From positions 181,436,494-181,500,493 of the forward strand of contig JARYHS010008074.1 in NCBI GenBank assembly GCA_031002005.1: 64,000 nt of DNA. Reading direction: 5' to 3'. Both the position numbers and the translations under genes were made by a program. The notes under the pieces were generated by a model. That model was not told the DNA's origin, ran no database searches, and saw only the letters and a list, made by a program, of their open reading frames with translations. This DNA is from Vandiemenella viatica. Lineage: Eukaryota > Arthropoda > Insecta > Orthoptera > Morabidae. Shown piece after piece: positions 34,630 to 46,662 of this stretch. How positions within the stretch are numbered: position 1 is the first letter of the stretch; each line of letters starts with the position of its first letter.

Positions 34630-36146
34630 CAGATAGATGGAGGCCCAACATACGCAAATACACCTTTGCAAGCTTTCCACTCTTGTTAAGAGCTATTTAT
34701 CTCCAGGCCTGCCCCTCCCCTATCAACATTTCACTCCTGTAGTTGCTAAGCCTCCATGCTTTGCTCACCCCCTCAATCTACCCCATCCAAACCCTCTACC
34801 ACCTGCCCATAAAATCCCTGCCTCTCCTCCACCCCCCCTGGCTGAACCCCAAATATTGGTCCTATCCAAGGAACTCACTTTTTCTCCGACCCCCAAGTTC
34901 GACCATGTTGCTTTGGTCCGGGACTCATTGATGTTCTGCCGCTCTCTTCTCTGGTGGTACCATTTTACCATCACAGGAGAACACACCAGCTAACAGAATG
35001 AGATTGAGCCCAGTCTACAACAGTTTAAACCTTCATATTCTCTGGATCCACCTCGGCTCCCAAAAAACCGTTATCCTGATGCAGGATTTCCTCACATCCA
35101 CTGTTTCCTCACCCTCATTCCTAACCTCCATCCCACACTCAAAAAACCTCAGCATCATGGAAACTTGAGCCATCAGAGAACTCTCCAAAAACCATAACAT
35201 CATCATCCTCCCTAGGCTCAACCACTGTAGTGATCGACTGCAATGACTATGTGGCTGAGGCCCTAAGGCAACTGTCTGATGCTAACTCCTACCTTCCACA
35301 AGCTACAGATTCTATTACCTCCATATGCCAGGAAATAAAAACTCTCCTTGGCCTACAAGGGCCCCGCAAAGTTTCTCTTCTCAGTCCATCTCTCTCCTAA
35401 CTCCCAAGAATCCTCGTACCTCCATGCTGTATTTCTTCCTAAGATCCACAAGACTGGTAATCCTGGGCGACCTATAGTTGTGGCATATGGATCACTGAAC
35501 AGATTTCAGCCTTTGTGGATCAACATCTCCAGCCCTTTTTTTTAAAAAATTTCAATCCTACGTGAAAGACACTCCACATTACCTTGAACGTCTATCCACA
35601 GTCCACAAGCCTCTACCTCCTACACTCCTTCCTGGTCTCCATTGATGTAACTTCCCTGTATACCAACATTCCTCTTAGTCAGGGCCTCAGTGCCCTAGAA
35701 CAATACCTAGAGCTGCGACTGCCACATAGCCAGCCTAATACATACTTCCTTTCAACCTTGGCCCATATAGTTCTCTCCAAAAATTTCTTTACCTTTTAGT
35801 TCTAAAGTTTGTCACCAGATCCACGGTACCGCTATGGGCACCCACATGGCCATATCCTATGCCAACTTATTCTTTGTTCGTCTGGAGGAACATTTCTTGA
35901 ACCACACTCCCTATAAACCCAATGTGTGGTTCAGATACATAGATGACATATTTATGATCTGGTCCCACAGTGAAAACCAACTCCTTGAATTCCTCCATTC
36001 CCTTAACAATAGCAACAACTCCATCAATTTCACCTGTACCTGCTCCTACTCATACATCACATTCCTCGATGTTGCCATCACGGTCGGGCATGGTGTACTT
36101 CATCCCTCAGTCCACATCAAACCTACTAATTTGTCAGACAAAAGGT
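34630..36146 (+). pseudogene. Penelope-like reverse transcriptase, broken
   Basis: The N-terminal part is Pro/Ser-rich with VLSKELTFSPTPKFD near 34860. Core RT motifs follow: HAVFLPKIHKTGNPGRPIV near 35425, SIDVTSLYTNIPLSQGLSAL near 35635 (catalytic Asp), GTHMAISYANLFFVRLEE near 35837 and WFRYIDDIFMIW near 35930 (catalytic IDD), then ITFLDVAITVGHG near 36060. The LPKIHK, YTNIP and RYIDDIF motifs are diagnostic for Penelope-like enzymes. Several stops and frameshifts are present. The reading stops at 36146, where foreign sequence begins. Confidence 0.9.
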
Positions 36147-36585
36147 AGAATGAAAAACAGCCATCAGTCACTAGAATACAAATTTTATTGTATTACACAA
36201 TGCATTTTGGACCCTGTGAATCCATTTTCAGGTATCTATGGTATTTACATTGTTTTAAATTTTTCTAAAGCGAGATTCGTGCCAAGTAAAGTTTGTTCCT
36301 GTGCTGAAAACTGATTTCAAGTAAGTGTCGTGAACACGTTTATCATGAGAGAAAGGAGTAAATATGGTAGCATTGTGGAAAACTTATCAGAATTGACGAG
36401 ATGCTGAATAATAAGTTTCATATACGTATTTATTATGGAGCACTGTACTAGATACAATGTCGTTTAAGGTGCACATGTTTATATAAACAGAACAATTAGA
36501 ACAAAACAGTTTGAAGATATATTACAAGTTATTTAAAGGTGAAAATTATTATTCATTGTCAGAGTACATCATGTTGGCAATCTTT
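36147..36585. other. Insertion inside the Penelope ORF, not identified
   Basis: The Penelope reading breaks after KPTNLSDKR and resumes near 36590. The 440 bp between have no ORF, no clear terminal repeats and AT-rich content. It may be a truncated mobile element or a diverged internal rearrangement. Confidence 0.4.
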
Positions 36586-37290
36586 TCTTGTCTCTAGCGG
36601 TTTGTCCCCGGATCTTGTACATAAACAGATCTTCTGTGCGATCACTCACCTTCCACCTAACCACTCTCGCTTGTCTCCTACAAAAACCAATCACAGCCCT
36701 TCCTTTGTCACCCTTTTCTCTCCTGGCCTCGAGTCCATCAACCATATCTTACAGGGGTATGACTTTCTTTTCTGCTTTCCAGAAATGCATACTCTCCTAC
36801 TCAAAATTGTACCCAGTGTCCCCCGTACATGTTTTAGCAGACCACCAAATCTTAAGAACATCTTAGTCCACAAATACCCTCCGTCAGACTCTCCAAAAGC
36901 ACCATATTGATCTTTTCCTTGCAATAGACCTTGTTGTAAAATCTGCAGCATGCTTCCACCCACCACTACATATTCCAATCCTACCACAGGAGAAACTTTC
37001 TCCATTATTAGTCATGCCACGTGTTCAACTACTTACTTCGTATACCAACTAACTTGCCGCCACTGCATTAGATCTTACATAGGCCTCACCACACAGCAAC
37101 TCTCAGTTAGAATGGTTGGCCACAGATAAACAGTCCACACTCGCAACTTGTACCTTCCAATAACAGAACATGCCAATAGCCATGATTCCAACAATCTCAA
37201 CGACTGCAGCAGAGCTCCGGTGATGGGAACTAGTGTACCAGAATAACATGGATACCAGACACCCGCCTGGCCTAAGCCACCATTAAAATC
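36586..37290 (+). pseudogene. Penelope-like C-terminal part with GIY-YIG endonuclease
   Basis: Linker motifs LVHKQIFCAITHLPPNHSR, LFSPGLESINHIL and LVHKYPPSDSP occur in the same order as in the intact C-terminal ORF at 59375-60142. The nuclease shows CSTTYFVYQLTCRHC followed by SYIGLTTQQLSVRMVGH near 37030-37125, then PITEHANSHD. The two Cys pairs (CRHC; CCKIC upstream) are typical. One or more frameshifts occur near 36910. Confidence 0.85.
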
Positions 37291-37450
37291 CTACCACTTA
37301 ACCCATCTCATATATATAATTTTTTGTTTATTTTATTTTTTATTATTATTATTATTATTTAACTAGATATAACTTTTCATGTCAGTACTAGGTACCCTTG
37401 CTACATTTGTTCATTTTACCATCGCCTGCAATATATTATCTCAAATATTA

Positions 37451-37637
37451 CCAATATATCGATAGTCTTCTCCTGAGCCATTCCCTCGCCCTTCCTCCCG
37501 CTACCTAGCTAGTCATTGGGTGATGTTCTTTGTGTGCACACATACAGAGCCTAATGGCCCATTTATCTACTACTGAAGAAGGCAGTTGCTGAGAATTATA
37601 TGTATTTGTTTGTCCGCCTAAGTGTTTTAAGTGTTTT
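37451..37637 (+). repeat. Right terminal direct repeat of the Penelope-like element
   Basis: Partner of 32938-33126. It holds CTGAAGA-AGGCAGTTGCT-GAGAA at 37573, again like a decayed hammerhead core. Confidence 0.85.
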
Positions 37638-37723
37638 CCAAGTATCTTTTTGACACTCAATCAAATACATAACATTAAAATACATATAAATACATAACAT
37701 TAAAATAATGCTTAAATAATAAA

Positions 37724-37778
37724 GGAAAGGGAAATTAACTCACCACATACCAAAGTTGACGGCTGCGATGAAAGAAAA
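37724..37778 (-). repeat. Inverted copy of the segment next to the left Penelope repeat
   Basis: AAAGGAAAGGGAAATTAACTC and CACATACCAAAGTTGACGG are the reverse complement of 33127-33182, with few differences. This inverted partial repeat is a known structural trait of Penelope-like elements. Confidence 0.8.
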
Positions 37779-38267
37779 ACATATATGACGAACACAAGAA
37801 TACACAATGTTTCAGTTTTACACCTTATTCATGCTGTAGGAAATGAGTCATGTGGTTCGGGAGGTGTGCATGCACTAAAATTTAACACACGTCTCTCATT
37901 GTCCTTTCTAGAATCATTTATTTTCCAATACTGATTATTTGTGGTGAGGATCATTTTGTTACTTGTAATCAAATAAAGTTACCAGTTCTACATAGATTCT
38001 GATATCCGTAAATACTGTATGAAAACATAAAATAGATAATCATTACCAGTTACACATAATTATTATATGTATATTTTAGCTCATATATACAACACAACAT
38101 ATTTTTATATTCATATTTTAACACATTCTTTTGAATAAATTCTTTAAATGTTACTGTTATTTGTTAAATGTTGATCATATTTTTTCCTTAATTTCCAATT
38201 TATTTGCTGTTACAAAGAGTTTCTTTAATAAATGAATAATTGATCCAATTTATTACCTTCATTCCAG

Positions 38268-38524
38268 AATCAAGGAAAATTGGATGCTAACTTTAAACCT
38301 GTATCTGAATTGTTCGAGAAACTTTCAGTTTCTGAAATAAGTGAAGATTCCAGTTCTGATACATCTCTTACTACCATAATTAAAAGAAGTCCAACGGATG
38401 CAGACACTATGTTTCAAAAGACTTTACTAACTCAGTCTAAGTCCAGTGGAAATTTGAAAACCATGAAAGGACTTCACGTTAGTTTACCAAATGACACACA
38501 GTTAGATATATCCAAAAATATGAG
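38268..38524 (+). CDS. Candidate host-gene exon B (serine-rich, internal)
   Basis: Acceptor TTACCTTCATTCCAG ends at 38267, and donor ATGAG|GTAATG starts at 38525. The exon opens in phase 0 and leaves two bases, fitting exon A before it and exon C (42839) after it. The 85-residue product is acidic and Ser/Thr-rich, with VSELFEKLSVSEISEDSSSD and SKSSGNLKTMKGLHVSLPND. No domain is recognised; it reads like a disordered region with phosphorylation-type sites. Codons show no decay. Confidence 0.65.
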
Positions 38525-38785
38525 GTAATGGTAAGATATAATATCCAACATTAACTATACATATATTTTGTTTTTTACCTTCATCCATTTTGTGCCAGCC
38601 TACATACCAATACAGCTTATATCTAAGTGTATTGGTGACCTGTCTTTTGTATCCCTCTTCAGTAGTCTCTTTCAAACTAGCATATCTGATTCTTTTGCTC
38701 CTAAAATATCGAGTTCATTGTCTGTCTTCTAGAACTTTTGTGCTGATACATAATTTTTTGTGTGTGCTCACCTTATGTTTATTAA

Positions 38786-38999
38786 CAGTGGCGGATCTAG
38801 GAGGGGCAAACAAGGCACTGCCATGGGCGGCAACTTCAAGAAAGAAAGGGGGGGGGGGGGAAAGAATGGTGTTTAGAAGGATGGCGAATTTATGTCACAG
38901 TGATTTTTTCCCTATTGCCCCGGATGGTGAAGTAATGTTTGAAGGGGCAGTAATCTCACGGTTTTAACACAGCTTGGAAAATTCTGAGACCTGCCACTG
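38786..38999. mobile_element. hAT-type MITE with 8-bp target duplication
   Basis: The ends CAGTGGCGGATCTAG and, inverted, CAGTGGCAGGTCTCAG share CAGTGGC-GRTCT. TTTATTAA precedes it (38778-38785) and TTTATTAG follows it (39000-39007), an 8-bp duplication with one difference. The 214-bp interior has a G run and no coding capacity. It lies between candidate exons B and C, so in an intron. Confidence 0.9.
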
Positions 39000-39195
39000 T
39001 TTATTAGTCTGATAACTATTTATTTAACAAACATTTTCCTGTTTCTTCGCCCATGCAGATCTTTGTGGGCTTAATAGTGCCATAGAAATTTGTAATTTAG
39101 TTTCTTAAATTGAATTTCATTGCACTTATTGGAGTGTTAGCCCATTATTTGGTTTGATCAACATTTTGCTTGTATTCTAATGTACTTTATTTCAG

Positions 39196-39297
39196 ATAGC
39201 TGAAGAAATATGTAATGACTTGTGTAGTATAAAGGAAATATTAACAGAAAATTATCTCATAAAAGAGGATTCATCTGAGATGCAGAACAATCTGTAG
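39196..39297 (+). CDS. Candidate alternative terminal exon of the host gene
   Basis: A strong acceptor (TACTTTATTTCAG) precedes an open frame of 33 codons ending in TAG at 39295-39297: IAEEICNDLCSIKEILTENY and so on. It starts in phase 0, whereas exon B as called ends with two extra bases, so it cannot follow exon B unless an upstream donor is used (for example CAC|GTTAGT in exon B, which would fit). It could also follow exon A directly. It looks coding, but its place in a transcript is unsure. Confidence 0.35.
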   Translation: MAEEICNDLCSIKEILTENYLIKEDSSEMQNNL

Positions 39298-40049
39298 CAC
39301 ACACCTGTTCTTGGTACAATCAAGTTATTATTTCACTTGTCATTATCAAGGGCAGATATTTTCTGATTTCTTATCTATACCATAATGGCACTCTTTATTT
39401 TGATTTATTAAAATGAAAAGTAGGTACATTAGTAGGTTAGCACAAATATAGAGTAGATAACACAGATTCAGAGAAACTTCAAGATATTAAGAGCAATCAA
39501 ATTTTCAGGCATAAATCCTTCATTGTTATGAGCAATAGATGTAAATTGAAGAGAAATATATATGTTTGTCTCTCTACTAAAAATTTTATTGGCATTATTG
39601 TTGTATACTAAATGTATCTTGTGGCCCATCTTCAAACTGGTTGTGCTTTTGCTTATGCACAGGGAAATAACAGAGGCCATTTGAGTATAATATTGAGATA
39701 TACTGTGCTTTTCCTCCCCCTCATAGCAGAACCTACTGGTGATACAAAAAGAGGTTTTTTTTGGTGATAGAGCATAAAACGATGTTATAAGCCAAAATTA
39801 TTATCAAAAGGATAAAGAAAGTAAACCAATCACTAAAAAAAGTAGATTTTAGAAGAGCTGTGAAGATAGAAAAACAACATACACAATAACTTTTAGGTTT
39901 ATACCTTAGTCATGTCAGAAAAGGCATAATAGTAAGTTTGATGGTGCATCATTTTAAATAAGTAATAACTAAAAAAAGTAACAAGGCAATCAGCTATCAT
40001 CACCCTCCCTTTAACAATTTTTCTTGACTTAAAAGAATCTGGTAGCTGA

Positions 40050-40180
40050 TTGGCAACATTTTAGCCTAGAAAGCAGGAGGACGCAGAGTTTACTACCAGT
40101 ATTCCAACTGGAGTTTGGTTTCCCATGGATTTCCTAAATTACTGCAAGCAAATACCTCATTGGATCATTTCCAGCCTTTA
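40050..40180 (+). mobile_element. Old SINE remnant
   Basis: GCAGGAGGACGCAGAGTTT and TGGTTTCCCATGGATTTCCTAAATTACTGCAAGCAAAT (read as two blocks) align with the body of the SINEs at 11769 and 21526. The tRNA head and tail are lost or too diverged. Confidence 0.6.
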
Positions 40181-40289
40181 CCTACAATCCCAGCGCAACC
40201 TGTGGTCACTGAATTGAAAGGCTATTGAAAAAAAAAGACCTGACCCCAGTGACTGCTATAAAGCCAGAGACCAGAGCCATCATCCTCTG

Positions 40290-40330
40290 AATGATCTGAA
40301 CTCTGTGGGGGGGGGGGGGGGGGGGGGAAC
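40290..40330. repeat. Poly-G tract
   Basis: A run of about 22 G at 40306-40327. Similar runs lie at 33944, 34180 and 38849. Such runs may form quadruplexes and are also prone to sequencing length errors. Confidence 0.8.
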
Positions 40331-40889
40331 GGGGGAAATAGCCTACCAAGACATACCTTACAGTAGTCATGACTCTTCTTCACTGTTTGACATTGCATCT
40401 CCCTCTCCCGTCTCACCAGAGATAAACCCATCACTCATGTCTTTTTGTTTTTATTACAATTCTGTTCTACGTATAGCATATTATATTTATCTTCTAGTAT
40501 TCTTTTTTGTCTGAGTATAAAAGTTGCCTCAATCTATACAGCTCTTCTCTAGTTGTTTCTTTGTTTGATTTTAGTAGGATAAGCTTTTCGTATAATGTTA
40601 TGTAGAAGCTGAACAGTGTGAAGGCCTATCTACATATGATTAGTAACCTCACAAATCCATGTTTTTTTTTAATTACATTACCAAATTAAATTTCTGGATA
40701 ATGTATGCAATATGCATATCATTAATGGTTATTAAAAAATATATGTAATTAAAAAAACATGTAGTATAAACATTTACATAAAATTAAGTTTTTGTTCATT
40801 TGTGTTTAGTTTTGTCATTTAGGAATTATGAGATTTGCTAATTAGAATGATGCCATAATAAAGTACAATGTATGGTCAAGTTGAAAAAA

Positions 40890-41800
40890 GCGAGGAACAA
40901 AAGAAGAAATTGTAGAAGTAATAAGTAAAATTTATGATAATTATGTGTGAATTGGTAATAGACACTTGGACTGGTTTCATATGGAACATGAGAAAGGCAA
41001 GATAAATTATGTGGCTTTACTCATTGCGGAAATTCAGGGATATAGCAATCTGGCAGAGTTAAGGGTGATGGCATATGCAGATGATGTAATGATATGGGAG
41101 AATACAAAACATAATCTGCAAAGAGAACTGAAAAATTGGGAAACTGCATTGTGGAAGCCTGTTTAAAATAATGATATCGTTGTCACTCCACAGCAAGAAT
41201 TTGGAATGGACGGAGCGGTTAGGCAAAGTAATAACTATTGTACAGAAGGGGGAGGAAATAGGATGTAGAATATGGAAGAATGGAATTTCATCATCTTATC
41301 AAGGGCGTAATATGGAAGTGGAACATATTCCAAGAAACCAAAATCTTGCTCTATAAAGTATATTACAAACCAGTATTGACTGATGGTTCTGAAACCTGGA
41401 AATGGACAAAGAGAGATCTAAGCAGATTAAAGACAGCAGAGTTTCTAAGTGGCACAGAAAACATTCAAGAAAGAATAGAATCAAAAACAAAACATCAGTG
41501 ACTGAGTAAACATTGAAGCATTAGAAGAGACACTAAGACAAGATTGCAGTGGCAAAGGCATGTCATGACAATGGGAAGGAGAGGATGCCAAAGAACTACG
41601 GAAGGTAAGGAGAGCTATTGATGGACCATGGATAAGATGGATGAACAAGGTGCAGAAAAGTGGTAGTTGATTGGATATAATTAGTAGAGGAAGAATCTTC
41701 CAGTGGCTATCCGAAAAGGAAAACTTGGAGTGACTATCAGAAATATAACAGGATGTGTTGTGTGCCTTGCGAAGTGAAAACAAACATGATCTTTTTATTT
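40890..41800 (+). pseudogene. Non-LTR retrotransposon fragment (LINE 2), RT C-terminal half
   Basis: LRVMAYADDVMIWENTKHNL near 41065 contains the YADD catalytic motif. Later frames give YKVYYKPVLTDGSETWKWTK near 41355 and RLKTAEFLSGTENIQERIES near 41425, the C-terminal region of insect LINE reverse transcriptases, and a QWRRHV-like and RWMDKV-like end to about 41760. No ends are visible. Probably related to the fragment at 30320. Confidence 0.8.
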
Positions 41801-42838
41801 TATTTTTCATCTTATCTTCTTGTCTCCATTTCTGACTTGTTTTGTACAGTTTCCCCCACTTTGAACACAACTATGAGTAGAAAAGTTTCTTCATACACGT
41901 GGAAGGGCTTACCATCGTTATTCCTGTCTACCTCGCCATGTGCCTCATTTTCTTTCTAAAATGAGTAAAGGAATCATCTGAAACATTGCCTTTTTTGGTG
42001 TACGTGTGTTGATTTTAACTTTGGAGCCATCCTGCCTTCAGTTTTGATGAGTCATATGTTTAGTTTCTCTATAATTATACAAAATGAAAATATAAACCAG
42101 GTTTGGTGGTGGAGGGACATTAGAGAAGAGTACATAATATGAAACTATGTTAAGCATTAACTTTAGCACTTAGTGAATGCCTTCTGGCCTATCATATCTA
42201 TATTTGTTAAGGTCATTAGAGTACATAACTCTTATTTCATGAGTCAGTTTTTTGTTTAATTATTTTAAATTCTTAACATGTAGTGTAACTGGAGAAAAGC
42301 ATCACAGATGTTGTTACAAGTGTGCAAAATATAAACTGGAAGCTATGTATACATGTATCATGAATATAGAAAAATCCATGATCTTATCTGCTCTATACCA
42401 ATTATAATATCAGTGATTAAGTGTTTATGACCAGTATTTTGCTGACGAAAACTTACTGTTTAATGTAATAGCAGGTTTATGGATTCAAGCACTGAAAATA
42501 TTTTGCACTCTGACTGGTTTGGACCAAAATTCTTGAAACTGCAATATTCTGACATGCTACATGTTAAATTAGTAATAAATTGAAAAATGTCATCAGCTGT
42601 TTACTGTAACAAATTTAATTTATAACAACAGAAAGGGAAATAATACTAAAAGGCACTAACCTTGCTAAATGTCCTATTTCTCCTTTCATGTGGTTAAAGG
42701 TTCATTTGATCAGTATAGTATTTGTATTCATTTTGTGTCTGCAGCTTCTCTGCCTTTAAACTCTACTCTTTTCTAAATTATTCAATAACTACACTTAATA
42801 TGTGTTAAAAATACTTTTGAGGCAATGATTTCTCATAG
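41801..42838. other. Intron-like AT-rich sequence
   Basis: No gene or repeat recognised. It ends in the acceptor of candidate exon C. Confidence 0.4.
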
Positions 42839-42978
42839 ATCAGAAGAACTATACACAGACAGTGAAGGAAAGAGTGATAAAAGCCACTGTGAAGTGATGC
42901 ACCCATTGAGTAGTGCTCTCAAGACTTCCTCAACCACAGCAAATGTCACAAAAAAGAAGGTGCTCTTCCAGGATATTT
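42839..42978 (+). CDS. Candidate host-gene exon C (serine-rich, internal)
   Basis: Acceptor GATTTCTCATAG ends at 42838. The first base completes the AG left by exon B to give Arg. The frame stays open through SEELYTDSEGKSDKSHCEV and SALKTSSTTANVTKKKVLFQDI. The best donor is ATTT|GTATGT at 42979, leaving one base, which fits the two-base start of exon D at 60689. An alternative donor AAG|GTGCTC at 42960 is weaker. Composition matches exons A, B and D. No domain recognised. Confidence 0.6.
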
Positions 42979-45572
42979 GTATGTATAAGTTATTTATTAA
43001 TACTGTTATCAGGTCAATAATAGATAACATATAAAACTGTTGTTAGTTTATAACATAATGTGAAAAAAGTTACGTCTACTTTTTGCCTGAAATTGTGCAT
43101 AAACTTTTTTTTTCTGCCATCACACTCTTGGTTAATGCAATCTTCCATCTCTTTATAATCTTTGTTTTCCTCAGTGGTTTGTAATGTTACTGAGTTTATA
43201 TACATCATGTGTCAGTTTTGTGCATGCATTAATTTGAAGCTGCAGGCCACTGGACTGAAGACTTTCTTGGCATGATGAAAGCAGCAGGATCCCATTTAGA
43301 ATCTGTAGGCTATACCTGTGGTGCTGGCTCTTTAGGATCTGTACTCCTCTAGGCTATAAATGTGGTAATTACTTATTATTAAATTAATAAACCTTTTAAT
43401 GAAAAATATTCGTTAATGTAATTATAGTAAAAATATACTAGGATACCTTACTGAAGAAACAAAAGTTCGAAACTTGCTTTCGGTACCTCTTCTGAGACAA
43501 GTGAATGAGGTTAGCAAGTGATGCTCACGCGTTCGATTTTTGACTGATGATTGATAGATAAATTGATGCCTTTTGTAGTTGTGATGTTGCAACCAAACAC
43601 CCTCAACAAAAGCCCCAGAATTACAAACTCAAAAGTTTAAATAACATATTGAGTTAAAACTAACGATAAATGATGATTAAGACCACCAAAGCTTGCAATA
43701 GAAAATGATTAAAAACACAATGTTGATTATTCACACACGCATGTCAACAGTAAGACAGTGCTCCACTAATCATGGCCTTCCCACGCCACTCCTAGCTTTC
43801 GACATTGCTGAATACTGAAATAAACTCTTAAAAGAAATAAATAAAAATGAATTTAAAAATAGAATTAATATTGACTTCTAAATACACCTATTTCAATTAT
43901 AAATGAATGTAATGCTTTTATACATACATACTTTCAAACAAAACATTAAAACTTGGACCTCCCACCGCTACTTGCTGTTTACATAATATACAATTGAGTT
44001 TATCTTACCTAACCTTCCCAACACGAAGGCTTGGGAATTTTAGTGCGTATTGCAGTGACTTCAATCTACATTCATACTTGCCTACCACAATATACTGCAG
44101 CCTTATGTTAGAACGGTTATATGTCATCATTGTTAAGCTGCAAAATTGTTACTTTTCAGTGCATATGTGCTCAAATGTAATTTTACGCCAGTACTTCAAA
44201 GGATTGAACTGCACATGCGTAGATGGGATTATATCTGCAGCGATCAGAGTCTAAGTGCTTGAGTTTGAGAGAGCTCCTTCCTGACATTTTTACCCACGAG
44301 GCTTCTAAGGTGGTTGGTATAATATCGACCAGTCAAATAGCAGACTTGATTTGTTCGTGCCTGTAAAGTATGACTGGATTTTGTTGCACTTTCATTGCCT
44401 GTGTCAGCATTCCACTTGTGGGTTGACACTCTCATTATGATTCAAATTGTTATGTTCTCTTACTAACAGCAACAGCATTGTAACATAGTAATGGATGCCA
44501 ACAGTAATAACCATTGACATCGGCTAGTCATCTTGTTCCTAAGAAGGTGGAAAGAAATGTTATGAAGCAAATCAAATAAGGCACAGTACAGTAAAGGTTA
44601 ACATTCTAGAAGGGAAAATAACTATTAATTTGATAGTTTAATGATTGGAAAATATTAAAAATGTAGTGTTTCATATATGGACAGATTGTATCACCGTGGA
44701 AAGAACTTTAAAACATTTGATATTTCATCATTAAGGTTTTTAAAAGGAAAAGGAGAGTTATATAAATAAACTAGAAGTCACGGAGAGCAATAATATAATG
44801 GCAATTTGTTGATTAATAACATTTTAAGTATGTAATCTGGTATTTAGAGATTTGATAACATTGAAAGTGACTAAAACTTTATATGAATCTTGTAATAAAT
44901 GTCCTGCTTAATTATGGGTTTCGATGTGAGTAAAGTGTTTGTAAAAGTAGGCGGAAAATTTTATGTTAATTTAATGAAGCCAGTGGAAAAATTAGAGATT
45001 TTTTTTTTTTTTTGTCTGATAATCAAAGATTTAGTATGGTGAAAAGGCAAAAAATTAAACCGGAAGTCTTCTACTCTGTTTTAGGAGGAGGCTTTGGCCA
45101 GTTGAAGTCACATGATTGCTCGGGGACTTGAAACTATAAATACGAAAGGCTTACGCAGCCATCTCAATTTAGCTGGGAGATAGGTCATGTCCAGTGCATG
45201 GTAACAGTTTATATAAATACTAGTGTAAAGCGAATTACACAGGCAGTGTGCGTGGCTATTAACAAATTTTAAAAGTGCCTACTGATTACTACCTCTTTAG
45301 TTGTGGTAAAAAAGGTACCCTTTGCTTTTTCACTACTTCTCCCACAACAGTTCATGGGAGGTAAAAAAATTGCAAGGAAATGGACAACACATCTCTTTCT
45401 CGCTTTATATTATCTCTGCCCTCTGTTTGTATTATTTGCAATAACTTCCAGAAAGCCCAACAAAAGTGATTGTAATTTTTATTGCTATGAAAAACTTTCT
45501 AATGAAACTGTAATTTCAAACCAAACGGTGATGATTTATTTTATTGATATATTTCATGAATATCTACATTTC
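42979..45572. other. Intron-like sequence without supported features
   Basis: A short GC-richer patch lies at 45060-45240 with CTATAAATAC, which could be a fragment of an LTR or promoter, but no partner was found. A 91-codon open stretch at 45303-45578 has two hydrophobic segments and no known relatives. Confidence 0.35.
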
Positions 45573-46210
45573 CTGTAAACTTCCTCTGGCTTTTTAATAA
45601 ACTTCCCTGTTTCTTACCATCTGTCAAAAAATTATTAGATTTTGCTGTGACCTGGCTCTAGTAACTGTTACAGATAATAAACCATTACATGAATTTATGG
45701 ATTAAATAGTGGTAAATAAACAAATAGCAACATGTAGCTTTAAACGAACATCACATTATAATTTTTTATATCTGCCCTTCATATGCCTTTTAGCTGGCAT
45801 TACAGCAACAATTCCTTTTAAAAATATAAGTGCAAATAAATTCAAATTCAATTATTTATTTTCATGTAAACTTTCTTTGGGTTGTAATAAACTTCACTGT
45901 TTGTTATCTTCTGTCAAAAAATTCGTAGGTAATGTTGCCACTTTGTTCCAGTAACCACTACAGATAATACAGCAGATGCACATCTCCTTACATGAATTTC
46001 TGCAGCTAGTGATCGTAAATGAATTGAAAGCAACAAATAAATTTAAATGAACATCACATTAAAATTTTATTATATCTCTACCACGCATTATAATTTGTAT
46101 CTGTGCTACACACCGACCTTTGCATTTTAGCTGCCATTGCTGTTACATTTCCTTTTATCAATATAAATGAAAATAAAATCAATACAGTAATTTATTTGAA
46201 TTTTACAGGT
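45573..46210. repeat. Diverged tandem repeat, unit about 290-330 bp, about two copies
   Basis: TGTAAACTTcCTcTGG...TAATAAACTTC and CTGTCAAAAAATT at 45573-45630 recur at 45865-45920. ACGAACATCACATTA at about 45745 recurs near 46048. TTTTAGCTGnCATTnC...TTCCTTTTA at about 45788 recurs near 46127. The copies are perhaps 70-75% identical by eye and have no coding potential. Confidence 0.75.
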
Positions 46211-46334
46211 TAGCCATGCAGTCAGTGTAACTAACACAATGGACACTATCCTGATTTGCCGAACATTACCGATGCATCAATTTGAGTGCAGTTTGCAGGC
46301 AACGCTTTTTACTAAAGATGTGAATATCTTGACT

Positions 46335-46489
46335 GATCCAGGTGGATGAGTGATATCACTCTAACTTGACCTTCATGAGAACCTTGGTTCAAATCCCATC
46401 TGGCCATCTTGATTTCAGTTCCTAGATCAGGCAAAAACTGTGATGGTTCCCTAAAGACCGTGGATGAATTCCTTCCCGTTCCTTATTCT
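46335..46489 (+). mobile_element. Old SINE remnant
   Basis: GGTTCAAATCCCATCTGGCC resembles the box B region, and GATGAATTCCTTCCCGTTCC the 3' body, of the SINEs at 11769 and 21526. It abuts a Penelope fragment. Confidence 0.6.
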
Positions 46490-46662
46490 CCTCCTGGGTT
46501 TTACATATGCTACTTTCCTAGATGTGGATTTCTCACTACCTAATGCCCTCCTCAGCCCATATGTCTGCACCAAAACTATAAAACTTAAACAGTACCTTCA
46601 TTTCTAAAGCTGCCATCTTTATCGCACTCTATGTTCCAAACCCTACTGCCTTGGTAGTTGTA
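46490..46662 (+). pseudogene. Penelope-like fragment, left of mariner 2
   Basis: YATFLDVDFSLPNALLSPYV followed by KTIKLKQYLHF matches the FLDV...vhiKPTNlqqYLHF segment of the other Penelope copies. The reading continues beyond the mariner at 47770. Confidence 0.75.

Larger units (their letters stand above)
32938..37637 (+). mobile_element. Penelope-like element with terminal direct repeats
   Basis: Direct repeats of about 188 bp at 32938-33126 and 37451-37637 flank reverse transcriptase and GIY-YIG coding remnants, as in Penelope elements with so-called PLTRs. In addition 33127-33182 (CATCGCTGCGG..., TTTGGTATGTGGTG) recurs inverted at 37724-37778, another Penelope trait. A 366-bp MITE (33909-34274) and a segment at 36147-36585 interrupt it. 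The element may extend to about 37800. Confidence 0.85.

Noticed and set aside
34765..34986. Gly-rich - strand ORF.
   Set aside because: It is the shadow of the Pro-rich Penelope reading on the + strand.
40306..40327. Poly-G tract as a biological signal.
   Set aside because: Length of such runs is unreliable in sequencing, so no function is claimed from a single tract.
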